A stretch of 64,000 nt of DNA from Lachnospiraceae bacterium (GCA_910574285.1 CAJTAL010000015.1:1-64000); one strand, 5' to 3'. Numbered from the stretch's first letter, positions 7,906-16,482 are shown. Numbers and translations are program-made. The notes: generated from the letters alone by a model not told the origin.

Positions 7906-8061
7906 CGGCTTTTTCATTTATCCAAAAGTCAAGAGAAATCGAATCCAGAACGGAGGTGGAAAGGACATAGGGGTTTTCTTTTCGGAGGGTAAGGCAGGCG
8001 TTAAAGATGCCGCTGCACAGGAAAATGCTCTGCGGCGTTGTCCACAGAGATAGCGAGCATC
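7906..8061. other. Gene-poor stretch before the mobilisation genes
   Basis: The region between the broken gene and the oriT-like hairpins contains a weak GCCG/CGGC hairpin with TTTTT at its start. It also has a ribosome-site-like GGAGGTGGAAAGGAC (near 7951) that is not followed by a usable ATG. A short open frame after it (GVFFSEGKAGVKDAAAQ) has no standard start. I see no supported gene here. Confidence 0.3.
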
Positions 8062-8129
8062 GGATTGTGTCAGCCACAATCCCAATCCACGCCGCTTGTG
8101 GGCGTGGACTTACTCAGGGAACATCCCTG
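8062..8129. other. Candidate origin of transfer (oriT)
   Basis: Three inverted repeats lie in tandem just upstream of the mobilisation genes: GGATTGTG (8062-8069)/CACAATCC (8075-8082), TCCACGCC (8086-8093)/GGCGTGGA (8101-8108), and CAGGGA/TCCCTG (8115-8129). Clusters of hairpins next to a MobC-like gene and a relaxase gene are the normal setting of an oriT. The nick site cannot be assigned by eye. Confidence 0.55.
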
Positions 8130-8173
8130 AATACCCTGTTAAAAATGAAATTCAAGACTGGAGGATAAGAAAA

Positions 8174-8530
8174 ATGAGCAGAGAAAAATCAGAAAAGGAC
8201 GCGCGGAATGTTCCGATTACCGTCCGATTGAACGAAGAAGAACATAAAAAATTAAAGCAGTGCGCCGCTGCCTGCGGTCTGTCCGTAGCCGAATTTATGC
8301 GCCAGTTATGCAAAGGAAACGCCCCACAGCCACAGCCTAAAACCGAGTTTTGGGAGCTGTTAAACAAACTCTATGAGGTGCATGACGCTTTCAAAAAGTG
8401 TGTTCCTTATTACCCTGCCGCCGCTGATACCTGTATGGAGATTGAGGATTTTATCTTAGAACTGCAACAGAAAACAACTCTCCCACAACGATTTAGCGTA
8501 GAAGAATTGACAGAACAGGGGGCAGTTTAA
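8174..8530 (+). CDS. Plasmid/element mobilisation accessory protein (MobC-like)
   Basis: A 118-residue protein with an N-terminal ribbon-helix-helix pattern (VPITVRLNEEEHKKLKQCAAACGLSVAEFMRQL, residues about 13-46), as in MobC-like relaxosome proteins that bind oriT. I chose ATG 8174 because GGAGG lies at 8160-8164. An in-frame TTG at 8096 would add 26 residues and lie within the oriT hairpins. The relaxase gene begins two bases after its stop, so both are cotranslated. Confidence 0.85.
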   Translation: MSREKSEKDARNVPITVRLNEEEHKKLKQCAAACGLSVAEFMRQLCKGNAPQPQPKTEFWELLNKLYEVHDAFKKCVPYYPAAADTCMEIEDFILELQQKTTLPQRFSVEELTEQGAV

Positions 8531-8531
8531 T

Positions 8532-9896
8532 TTGGCAGTAACGAGCCTATGGCATGTCAAAGGGAGCATAAAAGACGTGATTGACTATATAGAAAATCCA
8601 GAAAAAACCGTGCCGAATCGAGATATGCAGGATTTTTTTGACGTGTTCTCCTATGTGAAGAATCTGTTAAAAACAAATGAGGGCGAGTATGTTTCCGCAA
8701 TCAACTGTCTGAAAGAAACAGCATTACAGCAGATGATTTTGACAAAAAAACAGTACCAAAAGACAGGCGGATATATCGCTTGGCACGGCTACCAGAGCTT
8801 CAAGCCAAACGAGGTAACGCCCGAACAGTGCCATGAAATCGGGTTGAAGCTAGCAAGGGAGATGTGGGGCGACAAGTACCAGATAATCGTTGCCACCCAC
8901 CTTGACAAAGGACATCTGCATAATCACTTCTGCTTTAACTCCGTTTCTTATCTGGATGGGAGCAAATATAATTACTCAAAATCGGAGCAGAAACGGTTGA
9001 GGGAAGTGTCCGACCGATTGTGTTTTGAGTACGGATTGTCAGTCATAGAGCATCCGAAGAAAGCCCCGTCAAGACCGCTTTATCTAGATGAAAAAAGCGG
9101 CAAACCCACACGCTACAACGTCTATCGGGAGGATTTGAGGGAGGCAATCAACGGGAGCAGGGATTTACAGCACATGATAAAATACCTTGCCGACAAGGGA
9201 TATGAGGTTGATTTTTCGGGCAGCCATTGGAAAATGAAGCTGCCGCAATACAACCATTTCACAAGGTTAGACACGCTTGACGAGCGGCTGACTCCCAATT
9301 TCATACAGTCATGTTTAAAGGGAGCATACAAATTTGGGAACTACAAAGCAAGGATTTCCTACTCCCCGCATATGCCAGAGCAGTACAAAAACGCATGGAA
9401 ACCACACCAAAAAACCACGGGGATTTTAGCATTGTACTATTACTGGTGCTATCAGTTAGGGATATTCCCCAAAGGCACGGACTACAAGCCGACAAGCCCG
9501 ATGATGAAAGAGGAGCTTCGGAAACTGGACGAGATTACCGCACAGGTGCGGTATATGTCAAAGCATAACATCTCCACCCTCTCCGACTTACACGCCGACA
9601 GGGAGCAAAACCAGAGTGAAATGAATAAACTTATCGACTACCGCCAGCACTTGCGGAATAAGGTACGCCGTGCCACACCAGCCGAAAAAGAAACACTCCG
9701 AGCCGAAAAACAGGGCGTGACGGAGCGGATAACGGAGCTTAGGAAGCGGCTGAAATATGCAGACGGGATTGAGAAACGCTCCGCCCACATTGATGACTGC
9801 TTAGACCAAATCCATGACACGATGGAAAATCAGCGTCCAAACCGACAGAAACAGCTAATTAAAACAGACCGCAGGAGGGAGGAATCATTGCGATGA
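8532..9896 (+). CDS. Relaxase/mobilisation nuclease (MobP family)
   Basis: A 454-residue relaxase. The metal-binding motif THLDKGHLHNH (H123, H128, H130, H132) is intact and follows the conserved IAWHGYQSF segment. The C-terminal third is a charged coiled coil. The enzyme nicks oriT and attaches to the 5' end for transfer by a helper conjugation system. It starts at TTG (8532), right after the stop of the MobC-like gene, whose translation it probably depends on. No coupling protein or secretion genes are present, so the element is mobilisable but not self-transmissible. Confidence 0.92.
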   Translation: MAVTSLWHVKGSIKDVIDYIENPEKTVPNRDMQDFFDVFSYVKNLLKTNEGEYVSAINCLKETALQQMILTKKQYQKTGGYIAWHGYQSFKPNEVTPEQCHEIGLKLAREMWGDKYQIIVATHLDKGHLHNHFCFNSVSYLDGSKYNYSKSEQKRLREVSDRLCFEYGLSVIEHPKKAPSRPLYLDEKSGKPTRYNVYREDLREAINGSRDLQHMIKYLADKGYEVDFSGSHWKMKLPQYNHFTRLDTLDERLTPNFIQSCLKGAYKFGNYKARISYSPHMPEQYKNAWKPHQKTTGILALYYYWCYQLGIFPKGTDYKPTSPMMKEELRKLDEITAQVRYMSKHNISTLSDLHADREQNQSEMNKLIDYRQHLRNKVRRATPAEKETLRAEKQGVTERITELRKRLKYADGIEKRSAHIDDCLDQIHDTMENQRPNRQKQLIKTDRRREESLR

Positions 9897-10192
9897 GCAG
9901 ACTGTCCGAGGAAGAAATACAGGCGATTATGGAGGAATACAAGGACATCCCTATGGTAAATCCAGATAAAATATATCCCCCTCTGCCGCCTGTCCAGAAC
10001 GTCACGCCCCTTGTCCGCATCCCAGAGCCGATGAGCATTACCGAGAAAATCGGCGGCACGGAATACACCGTCAACGCCCATTTCCGAAAAGACGGGCGGG
10101 ATTTGCTTGCAACGCTTACAGATATTTTTCGGCGCAGCGCACAGGGATATGGATTTTATGATGAGAATTGGGGTGATGACAACGGGGAATAA
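9893..10192 (+). CDS. Transposon-encoded TnpW-like protein
   Basis: A 99-residue acidic protein whose second half (ITEKIGGTEYTVNAHFRKDG) is the hallmark of TnpW proteins of Tn4451-type elements. Its ATG overlaps the relaxase stop codon (ATGA). Its function is unknown; it travels with large serine recombinases. The recombinase gene starts about 110 bp downstream with its own ribosome site. Confidence 0.75.
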   Translation: MSRLSEEEIQAIMEEYKDIPMVNPDKIYPPLPPVQNVTPLVRIPEPMSITEKIGGTEYTVNAHFRKDGRDLLATLTDIFRRSAQGYGFYDENWGDDNGE

Positions 10193-10300
10193 CAGGCAGC
10201 GGAAGAATTATCGCTTTAAAGCGTTGAAGTTTAAGGGCAGATGTGGTACACTGTACCTACACTTCACAATACCGTGTCTGCTGTCGGAAAGGAGAGCTTT

Positions 10301-11959
10301 ATGAAAAGACAGCAGGAAGAATTTACTGCATTGTATTGTAGGTTAAGCCAAGATGACGGACGGGAAGGCGAAAGCAACAGCATTGTAAACCAGAAAGAAT
10401 ATCTGATGAAATACGCGAAAGAACACGGTTTCCCTAACCCGAAATTCTACGTGGACGACGGCTATACGGGTACGAATTTTGACCGCCCTAGCTTTAAGGA
10501 AATGTCGGTGGACATTGAAAAAGGGCTTGTAAAAACGGTCATTGTCAAAGACTTATCACGCTTCGGCAGGAACTATATTGAAGTCGGCTCTTACTCCGAA
10601 ATCATCTACCCCGAAGCGGGCATAAGGTTCATTGCCATCATGGACAACGTGGACACGGGCAGCCTTGAGAGCAACGAATTTGCCGCCTTTACCAACCTTT
10701 TCAACGAATGGTATCCAAAAAGCACGAGCAAAAAGGTAAAGGAAGTCAAGAAAGCGAAAGGGCTTGCGGGGGAGCATCTGGGCGCACCGCCATACGGATA
10801 TTTACAGAATCCAGATGACAAAACCCGTTGGCTTGTGGACGAGGAAGCAGCAGTAACCGTCCGCAGGATATTCTCACTCTGTATGCAGGGAAAAGGCGTG
10901 TCAGCCATCGCCACAGCCCTCTGGGAAGATAAAGTGCTAACCCCGTCAGCCTACAAAGTGTCAAAGGGAATCGGCGTTGCAAAAAAATCGGAACATCCCT
11001 ATAACTGGGAGCCAGCCACGATTGCATCCATTCTGGAAAATGTGGCATATATCGGCGTGACGGAGAGCTTTAAATCCACCCGTTTAGGCTTTAAGAGCAG
11101 GAAACGCATCCCCACCGCAAAGGACAGGCGGACGTATATCGAGGACGCCCATACCCCCATTATTAACAGGGATATGTGGGAAAAAGTGCAGGTGATACGG
11201 GAGAACAAACGCAGACCGACCAAAAGCGGAATGACAAGTATCTTTTCGGGGCTGCTCTATTGTGCCGACTGCGGGGCGAAACTCAGCCTAGCCACGGCAA
11301 ACGGATATGCGCATTTCCGCTGTTCCATGTATAAAAGGACGAGCAGGGCGAAGGAATGTACGCAGCACTATATCCGAGAGGACGCATTAAAACAGTTGGT
11401 CCTGAAACAGCTTCAGCATTTCCTCTCCTATTTACAGCAGTTTGAGCGTGTGTTTATCCGACAGCAGATTGACGCCACCCTTGCGGAACGCAGATACGAA
11501 TTGTCCGCAAAGCAGAAACAGATAGAAAAGGACGAAAAGCGGATAAAGGAGCTTGACCGCCTGTTCCGTAAAATCTATGAGGATAATGTCAACGGAAAGC
11601 TGAATGACGAACGCTTTTATAAGCTGTCGGATGGATATGAAGCCGAGCAGGAACAGCTAAAGCAGGAAATTGAAGCCTTGACAGCCGAGGTCAGCGAAGC
11701 CGATACAGAAGCGACCAATGTTGCCAAGCTGATAGCAGTCACCAAAAAATACACCCGCATTGACGAGCTAACCCCCGAAGTCCTAAACGCATTTGTGGAT
11801 AAAATCGTAATCCATGAGCGTGAGAAAAAGGACGGGAAACGGACACAGCAAATCGACATCCACTATTCCTATGTCGGGATTGTGGACATCCCCACGGACG
11901 AGGAAATGCGGCAAATGGAACGGGAACATATGCAGCGCACTACACGTCAAACCGCCTAA
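10301..11959 (+). CDS. Large serine recombinase (TnpX-type)
   Basis: A 552-residue site-specific recombinase. The resolvase domain has the catalytic serine at residue 16 (YCRLSQDD) and the VKDLSRFGRNYIEVG motif. A recombinase domain follows, then a zinc ribbon (YCADCGAKL...FRCSM...ECTQH, about 325-365) and a long coiled coil (about 380-470). I chose ATG 10301, which follows AAAGGAGAG, rather than the ATG 60 bases upstream. It excises and integrates the element through short att sites. It is the last gene of the element on this side. Confidence 0.93.
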   Translation: MKRQQEEFTALYCRLSQDDGREGESNSIVNQKEYLMKYAKEHGFPNPKFYVDDGYTGTNFDRPSFKEMSVDIEKGLVKTVIVKDLSRFGRNYIEVGSYSEIIYPEAGIRFIAIMDNVDTGSLESNEFAAFTNLFNEWYPKSTSKKVKEVKKAKGLAGEHLGAPPYGYLQNPDDKTRWLVDEEAAVTVRRIFSLCMQGKGVSAIATALWEDKVLTPSAYKVSKGIGVAKKSEHPYNWEPATIASILENVAYIGVTESFKSTRLGFKSRKRIPTAKDRRTYIEDAHTPIINRDMWEKVQVIRENKRRPTKSGMTSIFSGLLYCADCGAKLSLATANGYAHFRCSMYKRTSRAKECTQHYIREDALKQLVLKQLQHFLSYLQQFERVFIRQQIDATLAERRYELSAKQKQIEKDEKRIKELDRLFRKIYEDNVNGKLNDERFYKLSDGYEAEQEQLKQEIEALTAEVSEADTEATNVAKLIAVTKKYTRIDELTPEVLNAFVDKIVIHEREKKDGKRTQQIDIHYSYVGIVDIPTDEEMRQMEREHMQRTTRQTA

Positions 11960-11969
11960 ATACAGGCGT

Positions 11970-12012
11970 GGCAGGAGAAAATCTATGCTCCTGCCGATAC
12001 ATATCTATTTTT
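11970..12012 (+). terminator. Hairpin after the recombinase gene
   Basis: GGCAGGAG (11970-11977) pairs with CTCCTGCC (11988-11995); a T-rich stretch follows only after 13 nt. It probably ends recombinase transcription and lies close to the right end of the element. Confidence 0.45.
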
Positions 12013-12084
12013 ATCCCTATCTGGTTTAACCCATAATTGAAATTTCGTATAGTATAAGTTTGAAACAAAGAGGTAGTGTGTAAA

Positions 12085-12629
12085 ATCTGTTCTGTAATAG
12101 AACGGGAAGATTTACCAAATACATCAGAAAAGACATCATCCAGTTTAAGATTGGATACAGTAAGACAATTTTGAGCACGATTTTTCTCGTCGGTAATCAT
12201 CCAAGTGAGTTTGAAACGGTATCTTACAAGATCCCTGAGTTCTCTGATGTCAGCAGGTGGAATAAAGGAAGGTTTCACCATACCGCACATGTAAAGGTCA
12301 CAAATCCATTTGGCATCCTTGCGGTCGGTCTTATTTCCCTTCATCGGTTTTGTGTATTTGGGATGAGATAAAGTAACCCAGATTTCATGTTGCTCTAAGA
12401 TATTGAATACAGGGATCCAATATTTACCGGTAGATTCCATGCATACATCTTTACAGTTGTATTTTGCAAGCCAGTCACACAGCTCATTCAATCCTTTTGT
12501 GAAGAAAGAAAAGTGAGCCTGCTTATACTCTGTACGATTATTGGAATCAGTGATACCGACACAGGCATAGATCCATGTTTTGTGGACATCGAGCCCACAG
12601 CAGTTGAATTTTAAAATTTTGAAAGACAA
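12085..12629 (-). pseudogene. IS110-family transposase, C-terminus lost
   Basis: The RuvC-like N-terminal domain is complete, with the DEDD residues D14 (GLDVHK), E65 (CMESTGKYW), D102 and D105 (KTDRKDAKW). After about residue 185 the family similarity stops and the frame runs on through unrelated sequence into the end of the mobile element (to 11940). The C-terminal Tnp domain with the catalytic serine is missing, so the enzyme is dead. Translation starts at TTG 12629, six bases after AGGAGGT. Full-length relatives have about 400 residues. Confidence 0.8.
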
Positions 12630-12642
12630 GTAACTACCTCCT

Positions 12643-12840
12643 GATAATATAGTGATAAAACTGACAGTGACTGGTCATCCGGCGAGATCGAGTCGACTTC
12701 GGAAGAGATAAGTTTACAGGCTATAGTTATGCGCCACTCATTGATGCCTTAACGGATGACCGACAACATATATAAATACGAGGTCGCCGCTATACAGCCC
12801 CGCCACTCACCTCCACGTGTTCTGTAGTGTGTCAGTCTTA
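12643..12840 (-). ncRNA. Probable IS110 bridge-RNA region (left non-coding end)
   Basis: IS110-group elements encode a guide ('bridge') RNA in the non-coding end before the transposase. Here about 200 bp upstream of the TTG start is non-coding and structured: GGTCATCCG (12673-12681) is perfectly inverted at 12753-12761, and the nonamer CGCCACTCA occurs twice (12732-12740 and 12801-12809) in direct orientation. Assignment rests on position and structure. I cannot fold the RNA or match it to a covariance model. Confidence 0.5.
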
Positions 12841-12858
12841 TAAAAATAGTATCAGAAG

Positions 12859-12919
12859 GAAGCAAAAATAAAAAGCGAAAGCCAGTGCAACTGTTTCATG
12901 ACGCATTGGTGTCTTTCGC
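12859..12919 (-). terminator. Intrinsic terminator, minus strand
   Basis: GCGAAAG (12875-12881) pairs with CTTTCGC (12913-12919), with CCAGTGC/GCATTGG inside. On the minus strand it is followed by TTTTTATTTTTGC. No minus-strand gene now lies upstream of it, so the gene it served is probably lost, or it insulates the IS from outside transcription. Confidence 0.65.
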
Positions 12920-13009
12920 AGAAAGACGGGATATATAAATGATTAAAACATAAAGCCGGCATACTGTCACGTCAAATCCAACTTTTTAATTCCGAATAGA
13001 TATTAATTC

Positions 13010-13051
13010 TGTGACAAAATCACGGAAAAAATTTCAATAATTTATTATAAT
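13010..13051 (+). promoter_or_regulatory. Promoter with Crp/Fnr-like dyad before the rhodanese operon
   Basis: TGTGA-CAAAA-TCACG (13010-13024) is centred about 41 bp before the expected start site of the TATAAT box at 13046-13051. There is no good -35 box. A dyad at -41 replacing the -35 element is the usual layout of class II Crp/Fnr-type activation. Confidence 0.45.
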
Positions 13052-13082
13052 AATTCATACAAGAAAAGAAGGAGGTAGGAAG

Positions 13083-13403
13083 ATGTTTTTTTTTAATTTA
13101 CTAAAGGGCGCCGATATCAATCAGGGCTTGAAAGAATATGAAAACACACCGGGCGCCGTACTTTTAGATGTGCGGACGCCGCAGGAATATAAAGAAGGGC
13201 ACATCCCCAACAGCAAGAATGTTCCGCTTCAATCGATCGGAAACATGAAGGCGGTCACAGACAAAATGGATACGCCGGTTTTTGTATACTGTTATTCCGG
13301 AGGCAGAAGCCGTCAGGCGTCTAGCCTGCTTCGGCAGATGGGATATAGTAATGTGAAAAACATAGGCGGTATCAGCTCTTATACAGGAAAGGCGGTAAGA
13401 TAG
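13083..13403 (+). CDS. Rhodanese-like sulfurtransferase
   Basis: A single rhodanese domain of 106 residues with LLDVRTPQEYKEGHIPNS and the active-site loop CYSGGRS, in which C70 would carry the persulfide. AAGGAGGTAGGAAG precedes the ATG. It stands one base from the gene for a CoA-disulfide-reductase-like flavoprotein that has its own rhodanese domain, so the pair probably handles sulfane sulfur or low-molecular-weight persulfides in the cytoplasm. Confidence 0.9.
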   Translation: MFFFNLLKGADINQGLKEYENTPGAVLLDVRTPQEYKEGHIPNSKNVPLQSIGNMKAVTDKMDTPVFVYCYSGGRSRQASSLLRQMGYSNVKNIGGISSYTGKAVR

Positions 13404-13404
13404 T

Positions 13405-15090
13405 ATGAAGGTTGTAATTGTAGGCGGCGTGGCGGGAGGAGCGACTGCCGCCGCCAGAATCCGAAGATTAGATGAACAGGCAGAGATTGTTGTATTTGAA
13501 CGATCCGGATATATTTCCTATGCAAACTGCGGTCTGCCATATTACATAGGAGACATCATTACAGATTCGGAAGAGCTGACGCTTCAAACTCCAGAGAGTT
13601 TCTTCTCACGTTTCCGCGTAACGATGAAGGTGCGCCACGAAGTTACTGCTCTTCATCCGGAGAAAAAGACGATATCTGTTACGAATCTGGAAACAATAGA
13701 AGAGTTTGAAGAAAACTATGATAAGCTGATTCTCTCTCCCGGAGCAAAACCGACTCAGCCAAAGATTCCGGGGACAGGGATCAGCAGGCTTTTTACCCTG
13801 CGTACGGTCGAAGACACCTTCCGTATCAAAGAATATATCCGGCAGAATCATCCGAAATCCGTAGTATTGTCAGGCGGAGGGTTTATCGGACTTGAACTCG
13901 CCGAAAACTTGAGAAACCTTGGCATGAAGGTTACGATTGTCCAGCGTCCGAAGCAGTTGATGAACCCTTTCGACCCGGATATGGCCGCCTTTATTCATGG
14001 AGAGATGCGCAAACACGGCGTCATGCTGGCTCTTGGCCATACAGTGGAGGGCTTCGAGGAGAAAGATGGCGGCGTAGATGTTCTTCTCAGGGATGAGGCG
14101 CCTCTTCACGCGGATATGGTAGTTCTCGCCATCGGTGTTACACCAGATACACGGCTGGCAAAAGACGCAGGTCTTGAGCTTGGAATCAAGGACAGCATTA
14201 TCGTCAATGACCGGATGGAAACCTCCATTTCCGATATCTATGCCGTTGGAGACGCGGTGCAGGTGAAGCATTATGTCACCGGACAGGACGCACTGATCTC
14301 ACTTGCCGGTCCGGCGAATAAACAGGGACGTATCGCCGCGGATAATATTTGCGGCGGCGACAGCAGATACAGGGGATCTCTCGGAAGCTCCGTGATTCAG
14401 GTGTTCGATCTGACAGCCGCAGCCACCGGAATCAATGAAAAGACCGCGGAAAAAGCAGGACTTCATGTGGATAAAGCGATCTTATCGCCTATGAACCACG
14501 CAGGTTATTATCCGGGCGGAAAAGTCATGACGATGAAGGTGGTCTTTGAGAAGGAGAGCGGAAATCTGCTGGGGGCCCAGATCGTAGGATACGAGGGTGT
14601 GGATAAGCGTATCGACGTTCTTGCTACAGCAATCCATGCGGGTATGAAAGCAGCCGACTTAAAGGAGCTGGATCTTGCTTACGCGCCGCCTTATTCTTCC
14701 GCGAAGGATCCGGTCAATATGGCAGGTTTTATGATTGAAAACATTTCCAAAGGAATTCTGAAGCAGTTCCATGCAGAGGACGTCGGGAATTTGCCTCGGG
14801 ACGGGAGTGTGATCCTGCTGGATGTCCGGACGGAAGGGGAATATGAGCGCGGACATATCGAAGGTTTTGTGAATATTCCGGTAGATGAGCTGAGAGAGCG
14901 GATCAGCGAGCTTGAGAAAGGGAAAACGGTCTATGTGATATGTCAGAGCGGTCTGCGCAGTTATATCGGGGCGCGGATCCTGTCGGGATACGGATATGAC
15001 GTATATAACTTTTCAGGAGGTTTCCGTTTTTATGACGGAGTAATGAATGACCGATGCCTTATTGAATCGGCGACGGCATGCGGTATGTAA
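13405..15090 (+). CDS. CoA-disulfide reductase-like flavoprotein with C-terminal rhodanese domain
   Basis: A 561-residue pyridine-nucleotide-disulfide oxidoreductase. The FAD motif is VVIVGGVAGGATAAARIRR at the start, and the single redox cysteine is C42 in SYANCGLPYY, as in CoA-disulfide reductases and NADH oxidases. The NAD site lies near residue 155 (GGGFIGLELAENL) and the second FAD motif is IYAVGDA. The last 100 residues are a rhodanese domain with C513 (CQSGLRS). Fusions of this kind (CoADR-RHD) reduce CoA disulfide, CoA-persulfide or polysulfide with NAD(P)H. The rhodanese gene upstream supports sulfur metabolism. Confidence 0.9.
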   Translation: MKVVIVGGVAGGATAAARIRRLDEQAEIVVFERSGYISYANCGLPYYIGDIITDSEELTLQTPESFFSRFRVTMKVRHEVTALHPEKKTISVTNLETIEEFEENYDKLILSPGAKPTQPKIPGTGISRLFTLRTVEDTFRIKEYIRQNHPKSVVLSGGGFIGLELAENLRNLGMKVTIVQRPKQLMNPFDPDMAAFIHGEMRKHGVMLALGHTVEGFEEKDGGVDVLLRDEAPLHADMVVLAIGVTPDTRLAKDAGLELGIKDSIIVNDRMETSISDIYAVGDAVQVKHYVTGQDALISLAGPANKQGRIAADNICGGDSRYRGSLGSSVIQVFDLTAAATGINEKTAEKAGLHVDKAILSPMNHAGYYPGGKVMTMKVVFEKESGNLLGAQIVGYEGVDKRIDVLATAIHAGMKAADLKELDLAYAPPYSSAKDPVNMAGFMIENISKGILKQFHAEDVGNLPRDGSVILLDVRTEGEYERGHIEGFVNIPVDELRERISELEKGKTVYVICQSGLRSYIGARILSGYGYDVYNFSGGFRFYDGVMNDRCLIESATACGM

Positions 15091-15198
15091 AATCTGCAAA
15101 AACCTGCTCCGCCGCCGAAGTTACCGTTGACGATTCTGCTATAAATGTTAAAATAGTATTACTATGTTTAATTGAAAAAAGTTGAAGAGGTGCGCATA

Positions 15199-16086
15199 AT
15201 GAAACTATCAAACGACAAAGTCTGCTTTAATTTTTCTAAAACAAATAAGCCTGTACTTCACACGGCTGCCCCGGCCTCTATCACAATCCAGACACTGGAC
15301 TGCTTCTCGAATCAATTGAGAAATGAAGATGATAAACTGCAGTCTCTGGACTGGGACAGAATAAACCCGGCGACAGGTCCTGTCTATGTAGAAAGCGCGA
15401 TGCCTGGAGATACGCTGAAAGTAACTGTCGAGCAGATTAATCTGGATACACTTGGCACGGTCTGCTGCTGCAAGGGGGACGGCGTCCTTGGCCACATGCT
15501 GGAGGGCGAATATCTGCATGTTATGAACATCACAGATGATTATGCAGATTTTCTGGGGAAATATAAACTCCCCTTACGTAAAATGATCGGCGTCATTGGT
15601 GTTGCTCCGAAAGAAGGATCAATTAATAACGGAACTCCCGGCATGCACGGCGGAAACATGGATACTACTATGATCACAGAAGGCGCCGTCCTTTACCTGC
15701 CAGTCTTCGTGGAAGGCGCCTTGTTCGGTCTGGGTGACGTGCACTCTGTCATGGGTGATGGAGAGATCGGTGTATCCGGTCTTGAAACGCCTGCAGAGGT
15801 CACCGTAAAACTAGAAGTAATCAAAGGAAAGGCGCCGGAATATCCCATAATTGAAAATGAAAACAGTTTTGCGGTTATCGTCTCGAAAGAAACTGTCGAC
15901 GAAGCGATCCGTTACGCTACCGAGTTGATGTGCCTGTTTTTGGAAGAGAGAAGCAGCCTTTCCCGTCCCGATATCATAATGCTCATGAGCTTAGTCGGAG
16001 ACGTTCAGATCTCACAGGTCGTAGATCCCCAAAAGACAGCAAGATTTGTTTTCCCTAAGAAATATATGGATAAGAGAGAGTTTTAA
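15199..16086 (+). CDS. Acetamidase/formamidase family protein
   Basis: A 295-residue protein of the FmdA/AmdA family, recognised by GPVYVESAMPGDTLKV, by GVIGVAP followed by a glycine-rich NNGTPGMHGGNMDTT segment, and by GLGDVHSVMGDGEI. The family hydrolyses short amides to ammonia and acid, though many members have no tested substrate. I chose ATG 15199 because GAGGTG precedes it at good spacing; an upstream in-frame start at 15172 would add nine residues and lacks a site. It stands alone, about 110 bp after the flavoprotein gene. Confidence 0.85.
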   Translation: MKLSNDKVCFNFSKTNKPVLHTAAPASITIQTLDCFSNQLRNEDDKLQSLDWDRINPATGPVYVESAMPGDTLKVTVEQINLDTLGTVCCCKGDGVLGHMLEGEYLHVMNITDDYADFLGKYKLPLRKMIGVIGVAPKEGSINNGTPGMHGGNMDTTMITEGAVLYLPVFVEGALFGLGDVHSVMGDGEIGVSGLETPAEVTVKLEVIKGKAPEYPIIENENSFAVIVSKETVDEAIRYATELMCLFLEERSSLSRPDIIMLMSLVGDVQISQVVDPQKTARFVFPKKYMDKREF

Positions 16087-16107
16087 AGGTGTGACCTGAT
16101 ATTTTCC

Positions 16108-16139
16108 CCCTGTCGGAAGATCAACCCTTCCCGACAGGG
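16108..16139. terminator. GC-rich hairpin between convergent genes
   Basis: CCCTGTCGG (16108-16116) pairs with CCGACAGGG (16131-16139). Neither side has a long T-run, so it is a likely but weak bidirectional terminator. Confidence 0.45.
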
Positions 16140-16167
16140 ATTCCCTTCCGGGAATAAAGGGCTGCGG

Positions 16168-16482
16168 CTATCCGGCAGCCAACTCTACCGGAGGCGCTTT
16201 ATAACTAAGAGCGCTGCCGTTCAGCCTGGCATACCGGACGATCCGTATCTCCCCATGCGCTTCCTTTGCAAGGGCCTGCCTGTAACCATCGTCCGTCAGA
16301 AAACTTCTGTGGTATCTGCTCTTCCCCGACAGACCGTTCTTCTCTTCTAAAAAAGAAAATTCTATCATATGAGCAGTCTGTTTATCGTACCTTTTGCCGC
16401 ACATGATCCCGTCTCCGTCTACATAATCGGTTCCCTGAATCTCCCTGGCAGCTGCTAAAAGTTCAAATACGCTTACTTCCAT
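16168..16482 (-). CDS. Small hypothetical protein
   Basis: A 104-residue protein that I do not recognise. It begins MEVSVFELLAAAREIQGTDYVDGDG and has no membrane helix or signal peptide. A pattern of CGKRYDKQTAHMIEF and RYHRSFLTDDGYRQAL suggests a compact alpha/beta domain. ATG at 16482 is chosen because GGGGGTG lies six bases before it; a TTG start at 16497 would add five residues and overlap the ribosome site. It lies alone between convergent neighbours. Confidence 0.6.
   Translation of the reverse strand: MEVSVFELLAAAREIQGTDYVDGDGIMCGKRYDKQTAHMIEFSFLEEKNGLSGKSRYHRSFLTDDGYRQALAKEAHGEIRIVRYARLNGSALSYKAPPVELAAG

Larger units (their letters stand above)
430..12060 (+). mobile_element. Tn4451-like integrative mobilisable element with MarR/ABC/two-component cargo
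   Basis: Relaxase, MobC-like protein, TnpW and a TnpX-type recombinase form the backbone. The MarR regulator, exporter, two-component system and KTR protein form the cargo. No conjugation machinery is present. The right end must lie between the recombinase stop (11,959) and about 12,085, where IS110 coding similarity begins. The left end lies somewhere in 300-640. I could not find matching att cores by eye, so both limits are approximate. Confidence 0.6.

Noticed and set aside
8062-8129. Hairpin cluster considered as a riboswitch
   Set aside because: No conserved aptamer blocks, and the setting before mobilisation genes favours oriT.
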